A DNA stretch of 36,363 nucleotides from CAITSH01 sp945892985 (GTDB taxonomy: Bacteria; Pseudomonadota; Gammaproteobacteria; Burkholderiales; SG8-39). Position 1 is the stretch's first letter, and every line of letters begins with the position of its first letter. A program made the translations under genes and the position numbers. Positions 16,373 through 25,208 of this stretch are shown here, in pieces. The stretch covers positions 1 to 36,363 of the forward strand of contig CAMDDU010000045.1 in NCBI GenBank assembly GCA_945892985.1, read 5' to 3'. Below the pieces are notes generated by a model. It had not been told where the DNA came from. It did no database searches and saw nothing but the letters and a program-made list of their open reading frames with translations.

Positions 16373-17356
16373 TCATTCGGTCTTTATCGCCGCCTGTTTT
16401 GCCACCTGCGCGTATTTGGCCACATCGGCGCGAACCAGTTTGGCCATATCGGTCGAGGACAGTACGAACATGTCGAAGCCGGACTGATCGAGGCGGCGGC
16501 GCAGGTCGGGCAGCTTGGATACCTGTTGCAGGTCCGCTTCTATTTTTGCCAGCACCGCAGGGGGCGTGCCGCTGGGCGCCATGAAGCCGTAGTAATTGTC
16601 GATGGCAAAGCCCTTGAGCTCGGGTATGCCCGACTCCCCCATGGTCGGCACGTCGGGCATCGACGGGGAGCGGTTGGTGGAGAGCAGAGCGATGGGGCGC
16701 AGGCGTCCGTCCTTGACGAAGGCGAGCGCCGTGGGAGCGTTGGTTGCGACGATTTTTACGTGCCCCGCCGCAGCGTCCGCGGACACCGGTCCGCAGCCGC
16801 GATGCGGGATGTGCAGCGCATCGATGCCGAACGCGTGCTTGTACATTTCCATTGCAAAGTGATGCGGGCTGGCGATATTGCAGGACGCATAGTCGAATTT
16901 TCCTGGCGCGGCCCTGAGCATGGCCGTGAGCTCTTTGATATTGTTGGCCGGTACCGACGGGTGCACCGCCAGCAACATCGGTGAGGCGGTGACGACGCCG
17001 ATGGGCTGGAAATCACGGGTGATGTCGTAGGCGAGCTTGTTGAACAGCACGTGGTTGATGAGGTGGGTGTTGCTCATCAAGAGCAGCGTGTAGCCGTCGT
17101 GCGCGGAGCGGAATACCGCCTCGACGCCGATGGACCCGCCCGCGCCGACGCGGTTCTCAACGACCACCGGCTGTTTCCACAGTTCCGACAGCTTGTCGGC
17201 GAATACGCGCGCGGTGATATCGGCCGAGCCCCCCGCCGGGAAAGTAACGACCAGCCGGACAGCGCGTGCCGGATAATCTTGCGCGACGGCGGTGTGAGTG
17301 GCGAAGACAAAGCACAGTACCAGAAGTAGCGATACGGCGAAGCGAAGGGGGCGCAT
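16373..17356 (-). CDS. Bug family substrate-binding protein, minus-strand operon
   Basis: 327 residues from ATG 17356, preceded by AAGGA at 6 bp; ATG 17362 is the alternative. Signal peptide MRPLRFAVSLLLVLCFVFAT ends at TAVAQ. Conserved segments are YPARAVRLVVTFPAGGSAD, VVVENRVGAGGSIG, AHDGYTLLL and LHIPHRG. It is third in a minus-strand series after the racemase-family and cyclodeaminase-family genes, so its ligand may be an amino or dicarboxylic acid handled by them. Its stop is about 110 bp from the transposase relic. Confidence 0.92.
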   Translation of the reverse strand: MRPLRFAVSLLLVLCFVFATHTAVAQDYPARAVRLVVTFPAGGSADITARVFADKLSELWKQPVVVENRVGAGGSIGVEAVFRSAHDGYTLLLMSNTHLINHVLFNKLAYDITRDFQPIGVVTASPMLLAVHPSVPANNIKELTAMLRAAPGKFDYASCNIASPHHFAMEMYKHAFGIDALHIPHRGCGPVSADAAAGHVKIVATNAPTALAFVKDGRLRPIALLSTNRSPSMPDVPTMGESGIPELKGFAIDNYYGFMAPSGTPPAVLAKIEADLQQVSKLPDLRRRLDQSGFDMFVLSSTDMAKLVRADVAKYAQVAKQAAIKTE

Positions 17357-17432
17357 GTTCATTCCTTGGATAAAATTCGGTAACAAATCGGGTGCGGCAG
17401 TCCGGCAAACCACGGTAAGTATATGGCATCCA

Positions 17433-18434
17433 TCAAGCAGGTTTGGTGCCTGAGGGCAGTTCAACCACCACGCCCAGGTTGCGGCGCTCGGCTTCGTTGA
17501 GCGCTTGCGCCGCAAACGCGACATCACCTATGGCCATGCCCTGTATCAGTGCAACGATGCGGTCGCTCACGGCCAGGCGGCCCGGTTGCGTCCCGGCGAC
17601 CACCTCGCAGGCGAGCGCGTCGATTCGCGCGTTAAACAGGTCGACCGACAGGTGCCCCTGGGCGATCCAGGCGCGGCCGTCGCCCGCCTCGGAGGCAAAA
17701 TCGGCGTCATCGACCACCAGCCGCTGCGCTGCGGCGAGCACGCCGTAATCGAGTTCATTGTCGTTGCCCATCGAGCACACCACCGCACCGGGCTTTAGCA
17801 TGGGTGCAAAGACCAGCGGTATTGTCACTGCGGTCAGCGTTACCACCACGTCGGCGCCAGCGAGCGCGCGCTCGCACGCGGCTTCGGCACGAAGCGCAAA
17901 AGCGCAGGTGGCCGCGTGCCTCGCCACAAACGCCGCCAGCTTGTCCGGCGAGCGCGAATGCACGCGCAACTCGGTGACCTGGAGGACGCGCGCGAACATC
18001 GGCACGATTTCATCGGCGATGGCGCCGCAGCCCAGCAGGGCGATGACGACAGGCCCCGGATTGGCAAGGCGCGCCGCCACCACGGCGCCGAATGCAGCCG
18101 TGCGGATGCGGCTGAGCCATACTTCGGAGACAAGGCCGGACAACGCGCTGTCGGCGTGACGGTAGACGGCGCAATAGTGCGAGGCGTCCGCCTGCGGTGT
18201 TGCGCGCCTGATCATGCGCAGGCCCGATGCACCGAGGCGCGACACCGTAGCCGCCTTGAACTTGAAGCGCGGCCCGCCGAGCGCGCGCGCGTCAAGGTCG
18301 ATTGCCGCGGGAGTCGAAAGCGCGCTCAGTCCCTGCGCCTGGTCTAGGAACTGGTCGCGCGCGAGCGCCAGTGCGGTGTCGGTGTCGATCAGTGCGCGGA
18401 CGTCGTCCTCGCCGAGGATTCTGAGGGAGCTCAA
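17433..18434 (-). CDS. Ornithine cyclodeaminase / mu-crystallin family protein
   Basis: 333 residues, the usual family length. The N-terminal part has FKFKAATVSRLG with the conserved substrate-binding Lys, and the Rossmann domain starts at VIALLGCGAIADEIVP. Further on, GAVVCSMGNDNELD fits the region containing the catalytic Asp of ornithine cyclodeaminase. Members are NAD(P)-dependent cyclodeaminases, ketimine reductases or N-alkyl amino acid dehydrogenases. The only in-frame start near the N-terminus is TTG at 18434, an unusual start without a clear Shine-Dalgarno sequence. It is 43 bp after the racemase-family gene and 76 bp before the Bug start. Confidence 0.88.
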   Translation of the reverse strand: MSSLRILGEDDVRALIDTDTALALARDQFLDQAQGLSALSTPAAIDLDARALGGPRFKFKAATVSRLGASGLRMIRRATPQADASHYCAVYRHADSALSGLVSEVWLSRIRTAAFGAVVAARLANPGPVVIALLGCGAIADEIVPMFARVLQVTELRVHSRSPDKLAAFVARHAATCAFALRAEAACERALAGADVVVTLTAVTIPLVFAPMLKPGAVVCSMGNDNELDYGVLAAAQRLVVDDADFASEAGDGRAWIAQGHLSVDLFNARIDALACEVVAGTQPGRLAVSDRIVALIQGMAIGDVAFAAQALNEAERRNLGVVVELPSGTKPA

Positions 18435-18477
18435 GAAATGGGGGCCAACAAAATTCCTGTGCGCGCCCGTCCCGGAC

Positions 18478-19308
18478 TCAGGCCGCGTGTGCGCTGGCCG
18501 CCGAACCGAGCAACACGCCGTAACCGCTGACGGGTGTGTTGAATTTAATGGCGCGCAGGCAGGCCCAAAGCGTGGCCTGGTTGCTGGTAATGACCGGCTT
18601 GCCCAGTTCCTGCTCGAGGCGATCGATCATGGTTGCGGTCGGCAGCTGAGTGCAGCTGACAAACACCGCCTGCGCGGCGTCGCAGTCGGCGCGCTGCGCC
18701 AGCCGGATGAGTGTTTCGGGCGGGACGCGGCCGATGTAGCGGCGCTCCTCCTCGGTGGCCCCGAGGCCGAGGCAACTCGAGGACACGACGTCAAAGCCCG
18801 AGTCGCGAATGAACTGCACCTCCTTGTGGGTGACCAGTTCGGTACGCGGGCCGATGACGGCGACTTTTTCGATTTGCAACGCCTGCAGGGCCGCGATCAC
18901 CGCGTCGGCGACGAGCACGGTCGGACAACCGGCATGCCTGGCCATGGTGTTGCGGATTTCGGTGGCCGGCACGAACAGCGTGCACGAGGTGCAGCCGAAG
19001 GTAATGACATCGATTTCGGCGGTCGCCAGCAGCGTCGAGGCGGTGGCAATGCCGTCGGCCATGCGCTGATAGGAAGATTGCAGCCCCTGGCGACCCGCCT
19101 GGTGGACGCGCGCGGTGTGGATGGACACGCCTTCGGGTGCCATGCCCCAGAACTCGGGCTCAAGTGTGGTGTTGGTCGAAGGAGAAATCAGGCCGATGCG
19201 GCCGCGCCAGCCGTAGGCCGAGTACAGCGACAAGGCCTTGCCCAGTCCGGTGCGCTCGTCGTTTTGGGGCGGTGCGATATTTTTGCTGCGCGGCGGTGCT
19301 TTTTTCAC
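18478..19308 (-). CDS. Asp/Glu racemase superfamily protein, maleate isomerase / arylmalonate decarboxylase-like
   Basis: 276 residues. GRIGLISPSTNTTLEPEF is the N-terminal signature of maleate cis-trans isomerases and arylmalonate decarboxylases. Two candidate catalytic cysteine sites are visible: FGCTSCT (C106 or C109) and VFVSCTQLPT (C219). A cysteine pair suggests an isomerase or racemase rather than AMDase, which has only the second cysteine. Maleate isomerase converts maleate to fumarate, a late step in nicotinate or gentisate breakdown. The start at 19308 gives a 25-residue leader that may be too long. It is first in the minus-strand operon with the cyclodeaminase and Bug genes. Confidence 0.85.
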   Translation of the reverse strand: MKKAPPRSKNIAPPQNDERTGLGKALSLYSAYGWRGRIGLISPSTNTTLEPEFWGMAPEGVSIHTARVHQAGRQGLQSSYQRMADGIATASTLLATAEIDVITFGCTSCTLFVPATEIRNTMARHAGCPTVLVADAVIAALQALQIEKVAVIGPRTELVTHKEVQFIRDSGFDVVSSSCLGLGATEEERRYIGRVPPETLIRLAQRADCDAAQAVFVSCTQLPTATMIDRLEQELGKPVITSNQATLWACLRAIKFNTPVSGYGVLLGSAASAHAA

Positions 19309-19446
19309 GGGCTCGATCCTGGGCGAATGTGTTGCGGGGCGGGTCGCCGCGAGGGCATCACGAACGCTGCTGCATGCTACACGCGCGGCAGTCCACTGTG
19401 AAGGGAATTTGTCGCTGCGGCTTTACGCGCCCCCGTTCGCATGGTC

Positions 19447-19481
19447 GGCTGGAAAGGCACGCCAGTAGGCCGTTTCCAGCC
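19447..19481 (+). repeat. 35-bp palindromic repeat, copy B
   Basis: Perfect 9-bp outer arms, GGCTGGAAA and TTTCCAGCC, with an inner CGCCAGTAGG core. It lies in the non-coding stretch 19309-19730, upstream of the ammonia-lyase remnant. Confidence 0.8.
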
Positions 19482-19509
19482 CGTTGAGATCAGACTGCGC
19501 GGCCAGGTC

Positions 19510-19675
19510 CTGCCAGTGGAATGACAGCGGTCCCTGCGAGCTCACGCTCGGCGAGGACAGCTGGGCGCGTATTGCTGATTGGCGCGGGTGCCCGACGATA
19601 TCGCGCACTCGGGCCGTAGGGTCTATGGCGTGAACACCGGGTTTGGTCTGCTTGTGCAGACGCGCATCCCCGAGT
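19510..19675 (+). pseudogene. Remnant of a histidine/aromatic amino acid ammonia-lyase gene
   Basis: The stretch 19309-19730 has no intact gene. Within it, frame from about 19585 gives VPDDIAHSGRRVYGVNTGFG then LLVQTRIP. RxVYGVNTGFG is a signature of the N-terminal region of HutH and its relatives. The preceding 60 bp in another frame read GPCELTLGEDSWARIAD, matching the usual residues just upstream, so a frameshift lies near 19575-19585. The match ends about 19675, just before palindromic copy C. Only about 55 of roughly 500 codons remain; the MIO Ala-Ser-Gly region is absent. Confidence 0.65.
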
Positions 19676-19687
19676 GTCGGGGGAAAT

Positions 19688-19722
19688 GGCTAGAAAGCCG
19701 CGACTGGAAACGCTTTCCAGCC
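19688..19722 (-). repeat. 35-bp palindromic repeat, copy C (opposite orientation)
   Basis: Arms GGCTAGAAAGC and GCTTTCCAGCC, total 35 bp. Read on the minus strand, its core CCAGTCG falls at the same position as in copy D, so it is inverted relative to the other copies. It ends 8 bp before the methyltransferase stop codon. Confidence 0.75.
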
Positions 19723-19730
19723 GGTGTGCC

Positions 19731-20375
19731 TTATGCCGGGGTGAGGCCCAGCCGGCGCGCCAGCGCTTGGTCGGGCTGTTGCTTGAAGGCAAACACGTGG
19801 AGCTCCCACTGTGACAGCGGCGGTGCGAAACACAGCACCGGAAAGCTATTCTCGAACAGCTGTGCGGAGAGCGATGTGCGCGAAAAACCGGTCTTGTGCG
19901 CGTAATAATCCTTGCCGCTCTGGCGGATTTCCGCGCCAAAGCCGTAGATCATGTCGTGTGCCGTGATCGGCCCGGCCGGGCTGTCGTAGACCGCGTCATT
20001 GAGGCCGATATTTTTTTCCGCCAGATGCCCGATCAGCGCGCCGATGTCCGGCACGCGGATCTCGGCAAAGCCGCCTGGCCTGAGCGCCGCGGCAAAAGAG
20101 GCCAGCATGCCCGGTACCTCGTGCGGGTAATAGTGCTCCAGGTTGTGCGAGCAATACACCGCATCAAAGCCTGCGGCGGGCACGAAATCGCGCAACTTGC
20201 GCGCATCGCACACGATGTCTGCGGCCGGATTCACATCCAGCAGGGTCTTGCGCCAGCCGTCAAAGTGCGCCGGAATGGGTACCGTCTTGTCGCCGCCGCC
20301 GACGTTGAGCACGGTCATCGGGCCCGCGGCGGCGGGGGCGTTCGGCTTGAATGCGTTGATCAGGCTGGAGAGCAT
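19731..20375 (-). CDS. Class I SAM-dependent methyltransferase
   Basis: 214 residues. The SAM-binding motif I is VLNVGGGDKTVPI, followed by an acidic turn (TLLDVNPAADIVCDAR), motif FDAVYCSHNLEHYYPHEV and LRPGGFAEIRVPD. This is a methyltransferase type 11 pattern common in proteins that modify small molecules or glycans. The target is not predictable. It is on the minus strand, 39 bp after the DinB stop, and may be co-transcribed with it. The C-terminal region includes a Tyr- and Phe-rich stretch but no extra domain. Confidence 0.85.
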   Translation of the reverse strand: MLSSLINAFKPNAPAAAGPMTVLNVGGGDKTVPIPAHFDGWRKTLLDVNPAADIVCDARKLRDFVPAAGFDAVYCSHNLEHYYPHEVPGMLASFAAALRPGGFAEIRVPDIGALIGHLAEKNIGLNDAVYDSPAGPITAHDMIYGFGAEIRQSGKDYYAHKTGFSRTSLSAQLFENSFPVLCFAPPLSQWELHVFAFKQQPDQALARRLGLTPA

Positions 20376-20414
20376 GGAGTGATATTGCAGGCGGCGCGCC
20401 CCCGCCTCACCTGA

Positions 20415-20930
20415 CTAGCTTTTGTCAGCGAGTTGCATTTCACGGTTATAGACGGGCAAGTCCATGCTGGGCGGGTGCTTGGGTACCTGGAAGAACAGGT
20501 CCGCCACCCAGCCGCGGTGGTAGCTGCAATGCGTGATCACGTGCAAGGCGATGTCGCCGCGGCGCATGCTGCCCTGGTTGCCGCCGATAAGCGTGAAATC
20601 CACCGTCTCATCCGCTTGCGACTCGGTGAGTTTGTCGGCCCAGTCGATGTACCAGGCGTCGATGTCCTGCTGCGCCTGCCATAGCGGTGCAAGTTCGGTG
20701 TGGACCTTGGTGTTGAGAGCCTGGATGCCGTGCTCGCGCCCCTCCAGGTGGGCCTGCCAGATCAGGTGCACGACGTACTGGTGATTGAGCGTGTTGACCA
20801 TGTTCTTGAACAGTGTGGCGCGCTCCTTCAGCGCTTCGCCATCGGGCAGTGCCGCAACGGCGTCGAACATTTTTTTATTGGCCCAGGCGTTGTAGCGCGT
20901 GAGCATTTTTATTTGTTGGGTGCCCGACAT
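20415..20930 (-). CDS. DinB family (YfiT-like metal-dependent) protein
   Basis: 171 residues from ATG 20930, chosen because AGGAGG lies 7 bp upstream; a longer in-frame extension to 21167 has no family features. The four-helix DinB pattern begins MLTRYNAWANKKMFD. Possible metal ligands are the His of TLNHQYVVH and the two in ALHVITHCSYHRG. These proteins bind zinc or nickel and often act as thiol-dependent transferases, but most are uncharacterised. It is divergent from the aldo/keto reductase gene. Confidence 0.88.
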   Translation of the reverse strand: MSGTQQIKMLTRYNAWANKKMFDAVAALPDGEALKERATLFKNMVNTLNHQYVVHLIWQAHLEGREHGIQALNTKVHTELAPLWQAQQDIDAWYIDWADKLTESQADETVDFTLIGGNQGSMRRGDIALHVITHCSYHRGWVADLFFQVPKHPPSMDLPVYNREMQLADKS

Positions 20931-21093
20931 GGTGCCGCCTCCTAGCAGACTTGGGGAAGCGGCATTGTAGGCGGCTTTTGCGCCACGGTGTGGCTGGAGG
21001 GCCCGCGCACTTTGGCCTACACTGCAGCTTCTAAAAAGTTGTGATCCGCAAGAATGTCCAATGATTGAGCAAGGCTTGACCAAGGAGCGACAG

Positions 21094-22080
21094 ATGCAAA
21101 GACGGCAACTCGGTAAAGGCGGACTGGAGGTCTCGGCGCTGGGCCTGGGCTGTATGGCCATGACCAATCTCTACGGTCCGGTGGATGAGGCCGAGGCCAT
21201 TGCCACGGTGCGCGCGGCCCTGGACGCGGGCGCTGATTTTCTCGACACAGCCGACGCGTATGCCGAGGGCAAGAACGAGGAGTTGCTGCGCCGCGCGCTC
21301 GCCGACGGCTATCGCGCCAAGGCTGTTATCGCCAGCAAGTTCGGTAATGTGCGCATGCCCGATGGCAAGCCCGGTGCCAACGGCCGCCCTGAATATGTGA
21401 TCGAAGCCTGTAATAAAAGCCTCGCCCGGCTGGGTGTGGAGGTGATCGACTTGTATTACCAGCACCGCGTTGATCCGGCGGTGCCGATCGAGGACACTGT
21501 CGGCGCAATGAAGCGGCTGGTGGAGCAGGGCAAGGTGCGCTATCTGGGGCTGTCCGAGGCGGGGCCAGACACCATTCGCCGCGCGGCCAGGGTGCACCCG
21601 ATTGCCGCGCTGCAGACCGAGTATTCGCTGTGGTGTCGCTTTGTCGAGTCGGACATCCTGCCGCTGTGCCGCGAGCTGGGCATAGGCTTTGTGCCTTACT
21701 CGCCGCTGGGGCGGGGCATGCTCACCGGCGCCATTGCCAGCCGGGATGATCTTGGCGAGACCGACCGCCGCCGCGACCACCCGCGCTTCCAGCAGGGCAA
21801 CATCGAGAGCAACGCCGCGCTGATCAAGCCGCTCACCGACATGGCCAAAGCCAAGGGCTGCACGCCCTCGCAACTGGCGCTGGCCTGGTTGCTGGCGCAG
21901 GGCGGGGACATCGTGCCCATTCCCGGCACCAAACGTCGCAGCCACCTTGCGGACAATCTCGCCGCTGTTGCAGTGAGGCTTGATGATGCGGAGGCCGCCG
22001 CACTGTCACGTGCCGTGGACGATTCGCTGGTTGCCGGGACGCGCTATCCTAAAGGGCAGATGGCGATGCTTGGCGTATAA
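21094..22080 (+). CDS. Aldo/keto reductase
   Basis: 328 residues from ATG 21094, which follows AAGGAGCGACAG; ATG 21061 adds an unlikely 11 residues. The catalytic tetrad is visible: Asp and Tyr in FLDTADAYAEGKNE, Lys in VIASKFG and His in LYYQHRVDP. The C-terminal NADPH motif appears as VPIPGTKRRSHLADN. It belongs to the AKR11/12-like group (QLGKGGLEVSALGLGCMAMT), broad reductases of aldehydes and ketones. The physiological substrate is unknown. The YCII and EamA genes follow on the same strand. Confidence 0.93.
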   Translation: MQRRQLGKGGLEVSALGLGCMAMTNLYGPVDEAEAIATVRAALDAGADFLDTADAYAEGKNEELLRRALADGYRAKAVIASKFGNVRMPDGKPGANGRPEYVIEACNKSLARLGVEVIDLYYQHRVDPAVPIEDTVGAMKRLVEQGKVRYLGLSEAGPDTIRRAARVHPIAALQTEYSLWCRFVESDILPLCRELGIGFVPYSPLGRGMLTGAIASRDDLGETDRRRDHPRFQQGNIESNAALIKPLTDMAKAKGCTPSQLALAWLLAQGGDIVPIPGTKRRSHLADNLAAVAVRLDDAEAAALSRAVDDSLVAGTRYPKGQMAMLGV

Positions 22081-22163
22081 GGACGATGGCGGGAAAGCCA
22101 ATACTGGCGAGGGTTTTCAGGCAGCAACCCAATCAGAAAAAGCAATTTAAAAGGAGTCGAACC

Positions 22164-22478
22164 ATGCTTTACCTCATTTACCAGGAAGACGGCGCCAACG
22201 CCACGGCGATACGCGCAGCCAAAAAAGAGGAGCACCTTGCCTATCTGGAAAAGCACAAGGACATCCTGGTGCTGGGCGGGGCGGCGCTGGCCGAAGACGG
22301 CATTGCGCGAACAGGCAGTATCCTGTTGCTCAACGTGCCAAGCCTTGCCGATGCCGAACGTTTTTCAAAGAGCGAACCTTTTCGCGCGGCCGGCCTGTTC
22401 AAGCTGGTGAAAATAACGCGCATGCGGCGCGGCCAGTGGCACCCGGAAAATGCACCCAAGACTGCCGAAGGGGCATAG
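22164..22478 (+). CDS. YCII (YciI-like) domain protein
   Basis: 104 residues from ATG 22164, preceded by AAAAGGAGTCGAACC. MLYLIYQEDG starts the ferredoxin-like YCII fold, His24 in KKEEHLAYLEKHKD is the conserved family residue, and SLADAERFSKSEPFRAAGLF completes the domain. YCII proteins are small homodimers of mostly unknown role; some act as dehydrochlorinases or in aromatic catabolism (for example muconolactone-isomerase-like folds). It is between the aldo/keto reductase and exporter genes, with the latter starting 7 bp after its stop. Confidence 0.88.
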   Translation: MLYLIYQEDGANATAIRAAKKEEHLAYLEKHKDILVLGGAALAEDGIARTGSILLLNVPSLADAERFSKSEPFRAAGLFKLVKITRMRRGQWHPENAPKTAEGA

Positions 22479-22484
22479 GCAAAG

Positions 22485-23378
22485 ATGCAATCGGCGCGGC
22501 GCGGATACATTTTCCTTGCCGTGACGGTCTGTGGCTGGGGGCTTACCTGGCCTATCAACAAGCTGATACTCGAGAGCATGTCGCCGTACTGGATGTCGGC
22601 TTTTCGCTCGGCCATCGCGACGGTGGTGCTGCTCGCAATTGCGCTGCCGCGCGGCCGCTTGCCGGTGCCAACGCGCGCGGACATGCCGGTGGTGCTGAGC
22701 ATCACACTGCTGCACATGGTGGGCTTTGCCGTGCTTGCCTCGATAGGGCTGCAACTGGTGCCGGTCGGACGTTCGGTCGTGCTCGCCTACACCACGCCGC
22801 TGTGGGTAATGCCCGGTGCCGCGCTGTTTCTTGGCGAACGTCTTACGCCGCGCCGCGTGCTGGGTGTCGCGCTGGGCATGCTCGGGCTGGCTTTCCTGTT
22901 CAACCCGTTTGCCTTCGACTGGGGTGACCGCAATGCGGTGCTGGGGCACGGCGCCTTGCTGCTCGCCGCGCTGTTGTGGGCGGCGAGCATCCTGCACAAC
23001 CGCGGCCACGCCTGGCGCGCCACACCCTTCCAACTGGTGCCCTGGGAGATGATGCTGGCGACGGTGCTGTTGTTGCTCATTGCCGTTGTTTCCGACTCCT
23101 GGCACGTCATCGCTTGGGACGCAAGGCTGGTGCTGCTGCTGATGGTCTCGAGCGTGATCGGCACCGCCATTCCGTTCTGGACCATCGCGATGGCCGGCCG
23201 CAATCTGCCGGCCTTGAGCGTGTCCATGGGGCTGCTCGGGGCGCCCATCATCGGCGTTCTGGTGGCGATGATGGCGCTGGGTGAAATCCCGGATGCGGCG
23301 GTCTGGGTGGCGCTGGCGCTGGTCATAGGCGGCGTGGCGCTGGGCAGCAGCAAGACGCGCCACGCCGGCGTGGTGTGA
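22485..23378 (+). CDS. EamA family (drug/metabolite superfamily) transporter
   Basis: 297 residues with about ten hydrophobic segments arranged as two EamA repeats of five. The first begins GYIFLAVTVCGWGLTWPINK, the typical EamA start, and the second begins about residue 155 (GALLLAALLWAASILHN). EamA proteins in the inner membrane export amino acids or other metabolites; the substrate is unknown. It starts 7 bp after the YCII gene and ends in a convergent region facing the altronate dehydratase-like gene, with a palindromic repeat between them. Confidence 0.9.
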   Translation: MQSARRGYIFLAVTVCGWGLTWPINKLILESMSPYWMSAFRSAIATVVLLAIALPRGRLPVPTRADMPVVLSITLLHMVGFAVLASIGLQLVPVGRSVVLAYTTPLWVMPGAALFLGERLTPRRVLGVALGMLGLAFLFNPFAFDWGDRNAVLGHGALLLAALLWAASILHNRGHAWRATPFQLVPWEMMLATVLLLLIAVVSDSWHVIAWDARLVLLLMVSSVIGTAIPFWTIAMAGRNLPALSVSMGLLGAPIIGVLVAMMALGEIPDAAVWVALALVIGGVALGSSKTRHAGVV

Positions 23379-23443
23379 GGCGCCTCGCACCATGTCCGGG
23401 ACCGTCCTTTTTACCGGATTGATTCTGCATCGCCACGTGAAAT

Positions 23444-23478
23444 GGCTGGAAACGCCCGCCAGTCGGGCATTTCCAGCT
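23444..23478 (+). repeat. 35-bp palindromic repeat, copy D
   Basis: Arms GCTGGAAA and TTTCCAGC with an inner GCCCG/CGGGC stem around CCAGT, the best hairpin of the five copies. It lies between the convergent exporter and dehydratase genes, where it might also act as a transcription end, although no T-tract follows directly. Confidence 0.8.
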
Positions 23479-23575
23479 TGTTTGCCTTTGGACTAAGCCT
23501 TCTGCAATGCCTTGGGTTTGAGCTTCTCTATCCCGTTATTTTTTTAATCCTGCCCGATGGCCGCAGTCTGTCTTG

Positions 23576-25132
23576 TCAGCTCACCACGCCAATGTTCCAT
23601 GGCACAAACTCGTGATCGCCCAGTCCGAGCTCCTCGCTCTTGCTCTTCTTGCCTGAGGCGATCTCCAGCATGTGTTCGAAAATCACCTGGCCCATCGAGG
23701 CGACGGTGGCTTCGCCGTCGAGGATGGTGCCGCAGTTGATGTCCATGTCTTCCTCAAGACGCCTGAACATGGGCGTGTTGGTGGCAAGCTTGATCGATGG
23801 CACGGGTTTGGCGCCAAACATGGAGCCGCGGCCGGTGGTGAACAGGATCATGTTGGCGCCGCCGGCGATCTGGCCGGTGGCCGAGCAGGGGTCGAAGCCC
23901 GGCGTGTCCATGAATACCAGGCCCTTTTGCGTCACCGCTTCGGCGTATTTATAGACTTCCATCAGCGGTCCGGTGCCGCCCTTCATCGATGAGCCGAGCG
24001 ACTTCTCGAAAATGTTCGCCAGCCCGCCCATTTGGTTGCCGGGGCTGACCTTGCCGTTGATCTGCACGTCGCGGCCGGGGGAGTATTCGTCCTTCCACCA
24101 GCGGATGATCTTGATGAGCTTTTCGCCGACGGCGCGGTTTTGCGCGCGGCGCGTGAGGGTGTGCTCGACGCCGTAGATCTCCGGTGTCTCTGATAAAACC
24201 GCGGTGCCGCCGTGGCGCACCAGGATGTCCATCGCCGCACCGAGGGCGGGATTGGCGGTGAGTGAGGAGAAACCATCCGAGCCGCCGCATTGCAGGCCGG
24301 CGATGAGGTGGCTGGCGGGCACGCGCGTGCGCGTGACGGTGTTGGCTTCGGGCAGCATGGCCTTTACCGCGGCGATACCCGCTTCTATGGTCTTTCTCGT
24401 GCCGCCGGTCTCCTGCATCACAAAAGTCTGCAGGCGCGAGCTGAGGCCGAGGCTTTGTTCCTTCATCAGGCCGGAGATCTGGTTGCGTTCGCAACCCAGG
24501 CCTATGATCAGCGCGCCGCCAAGGTTGGCGTGCTGGGCAAAGCCGGCGATGGTCCGGCGCAGCAAGTCCATCGGCTCGCCGGTCATTTCCATGCCGCAGC
24601 CAAGGCCGTGCGAAAAGGCGACCACGCCGTCGATATTGGGATAGTCGGCGAGGCGCTCGGGCGTGAACCATTCGGCGATCTTGTGCACCACCGTGGCCGA
24701 GCAGTTCACCGTCGATAAGAGCCCGATGTAATTGCGCGTGGCGATCTGGCCGTTGGCGCGCACTATGCCCATGAAGCTCGCGCGTTCGGACTCGGGCAGC
24801 AGCTCCACGGCTTTGTAGTCCTGCGCGTAGGCGTAGTCGCGGTCGGTCTCGCGGAACTCCATGTTGTGCGAATGCACGTAGCTGCCCGCCTCGATGTCAG
24901 CCGAGGCAAAGCCGATGGTGACGTTGTATTTGAGTATGGGTTCGCCCTTGGCGATCTTGCGTGCGGCAATCTTGTGGCCGGCCTGCACCTGGGCGCGCGT
25001 CTTGATGCCCTCCTGCGGCAGCACGACGCCTATGCCCACATCGGCGCGGGCGATGACGACATTGTCCTTGGCATGCAGCCGGATGCTGGGGCCGGCGGCG
25101 TGGCTGTTGTGGATTTCGATGACGGTGCTCAT
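23576..25132 (-). CDS. Altronate/galactarate dehydratase family protein (UxaA-like)
   Basis: 518 residues, the length of full UxaA proteins that join a SAF domain to the dehydratase domain. The SAF part runs about residues 9-85 (ADVGIGVVLPQEG, KIAKGEPILKYN). The large part shows RNYIGLLSTVNCSATVV, FSHGLGCGM, GLGCERNQI and QCGGSDGFSSLTANP, all typical of the iron-dependent enzymes. UxaA dehydrates D-altronate to 2-keto-3-deoxygluconate. The start 25132 is chosen because MSTVIEIHNS is the conserved beginning. Without uxaB or uxaC nearby, a related sugar acid or hydroxy acid is just as likely. Confidence 0.9.
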   Translation of the reverse strand: MSTVIEIHNSHAAGPSIRLHAKDNVVIARADVGIGVVLPQEGIKTRAQVQAGHKIAARKIAKGEPILKYNVTIGFASADIEAGSYVHSHNMEFRETDRDYAYAQDYKAVELLPESERASFMGIVRANGQIATRNYIGLLSTVNCSATVVHKIAEWFTPERLADYPNIDGVVAFSHGLGCGMEMTGEPMDLLRRTIAGFAQHANLGGALIIGLGCERNQISGLMKEQSLGLSSRLQTFVMQETGGTRKTIEAGIAAVKAMLPEANTVTRTRVPASHLIAGLQCGGSDGFSSLTANPALGAAMDILVRHGGTAVLSETPEIYGVEHTLTRRAQNRAVGEKLIKIIRWWKDEYSPGRDVQINGKVSPGNQMGGLANIFEKSLGSSMKGGTGPLMEVYKYAEAVTQKGLVFMDTPGFDPCSATGQIAGGANMILFTTGRGSMFGAKPVPSIKLATNTPMFRRLEEDMDINCGTILDGEATVASMGQVIFEHMLEIASGKKSKSEELGLGDHEFVPWNIGVVS

Positions 25133-25208
25133 GGCGATTCCTGGCTGCAGTGGCGGCGGTGGAGTCATTTTAAACCGCAGAGGGCATGCCGGTTCAACTA
25201 TGTACGAT

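Noticed and set aside
22365..23393. A 342-codon minus-strand frame over the EamA transporter gene
   Set aside because: Low-complexity His, Gln and Arg composition; the opposite frame has clear transmembrane repeats.
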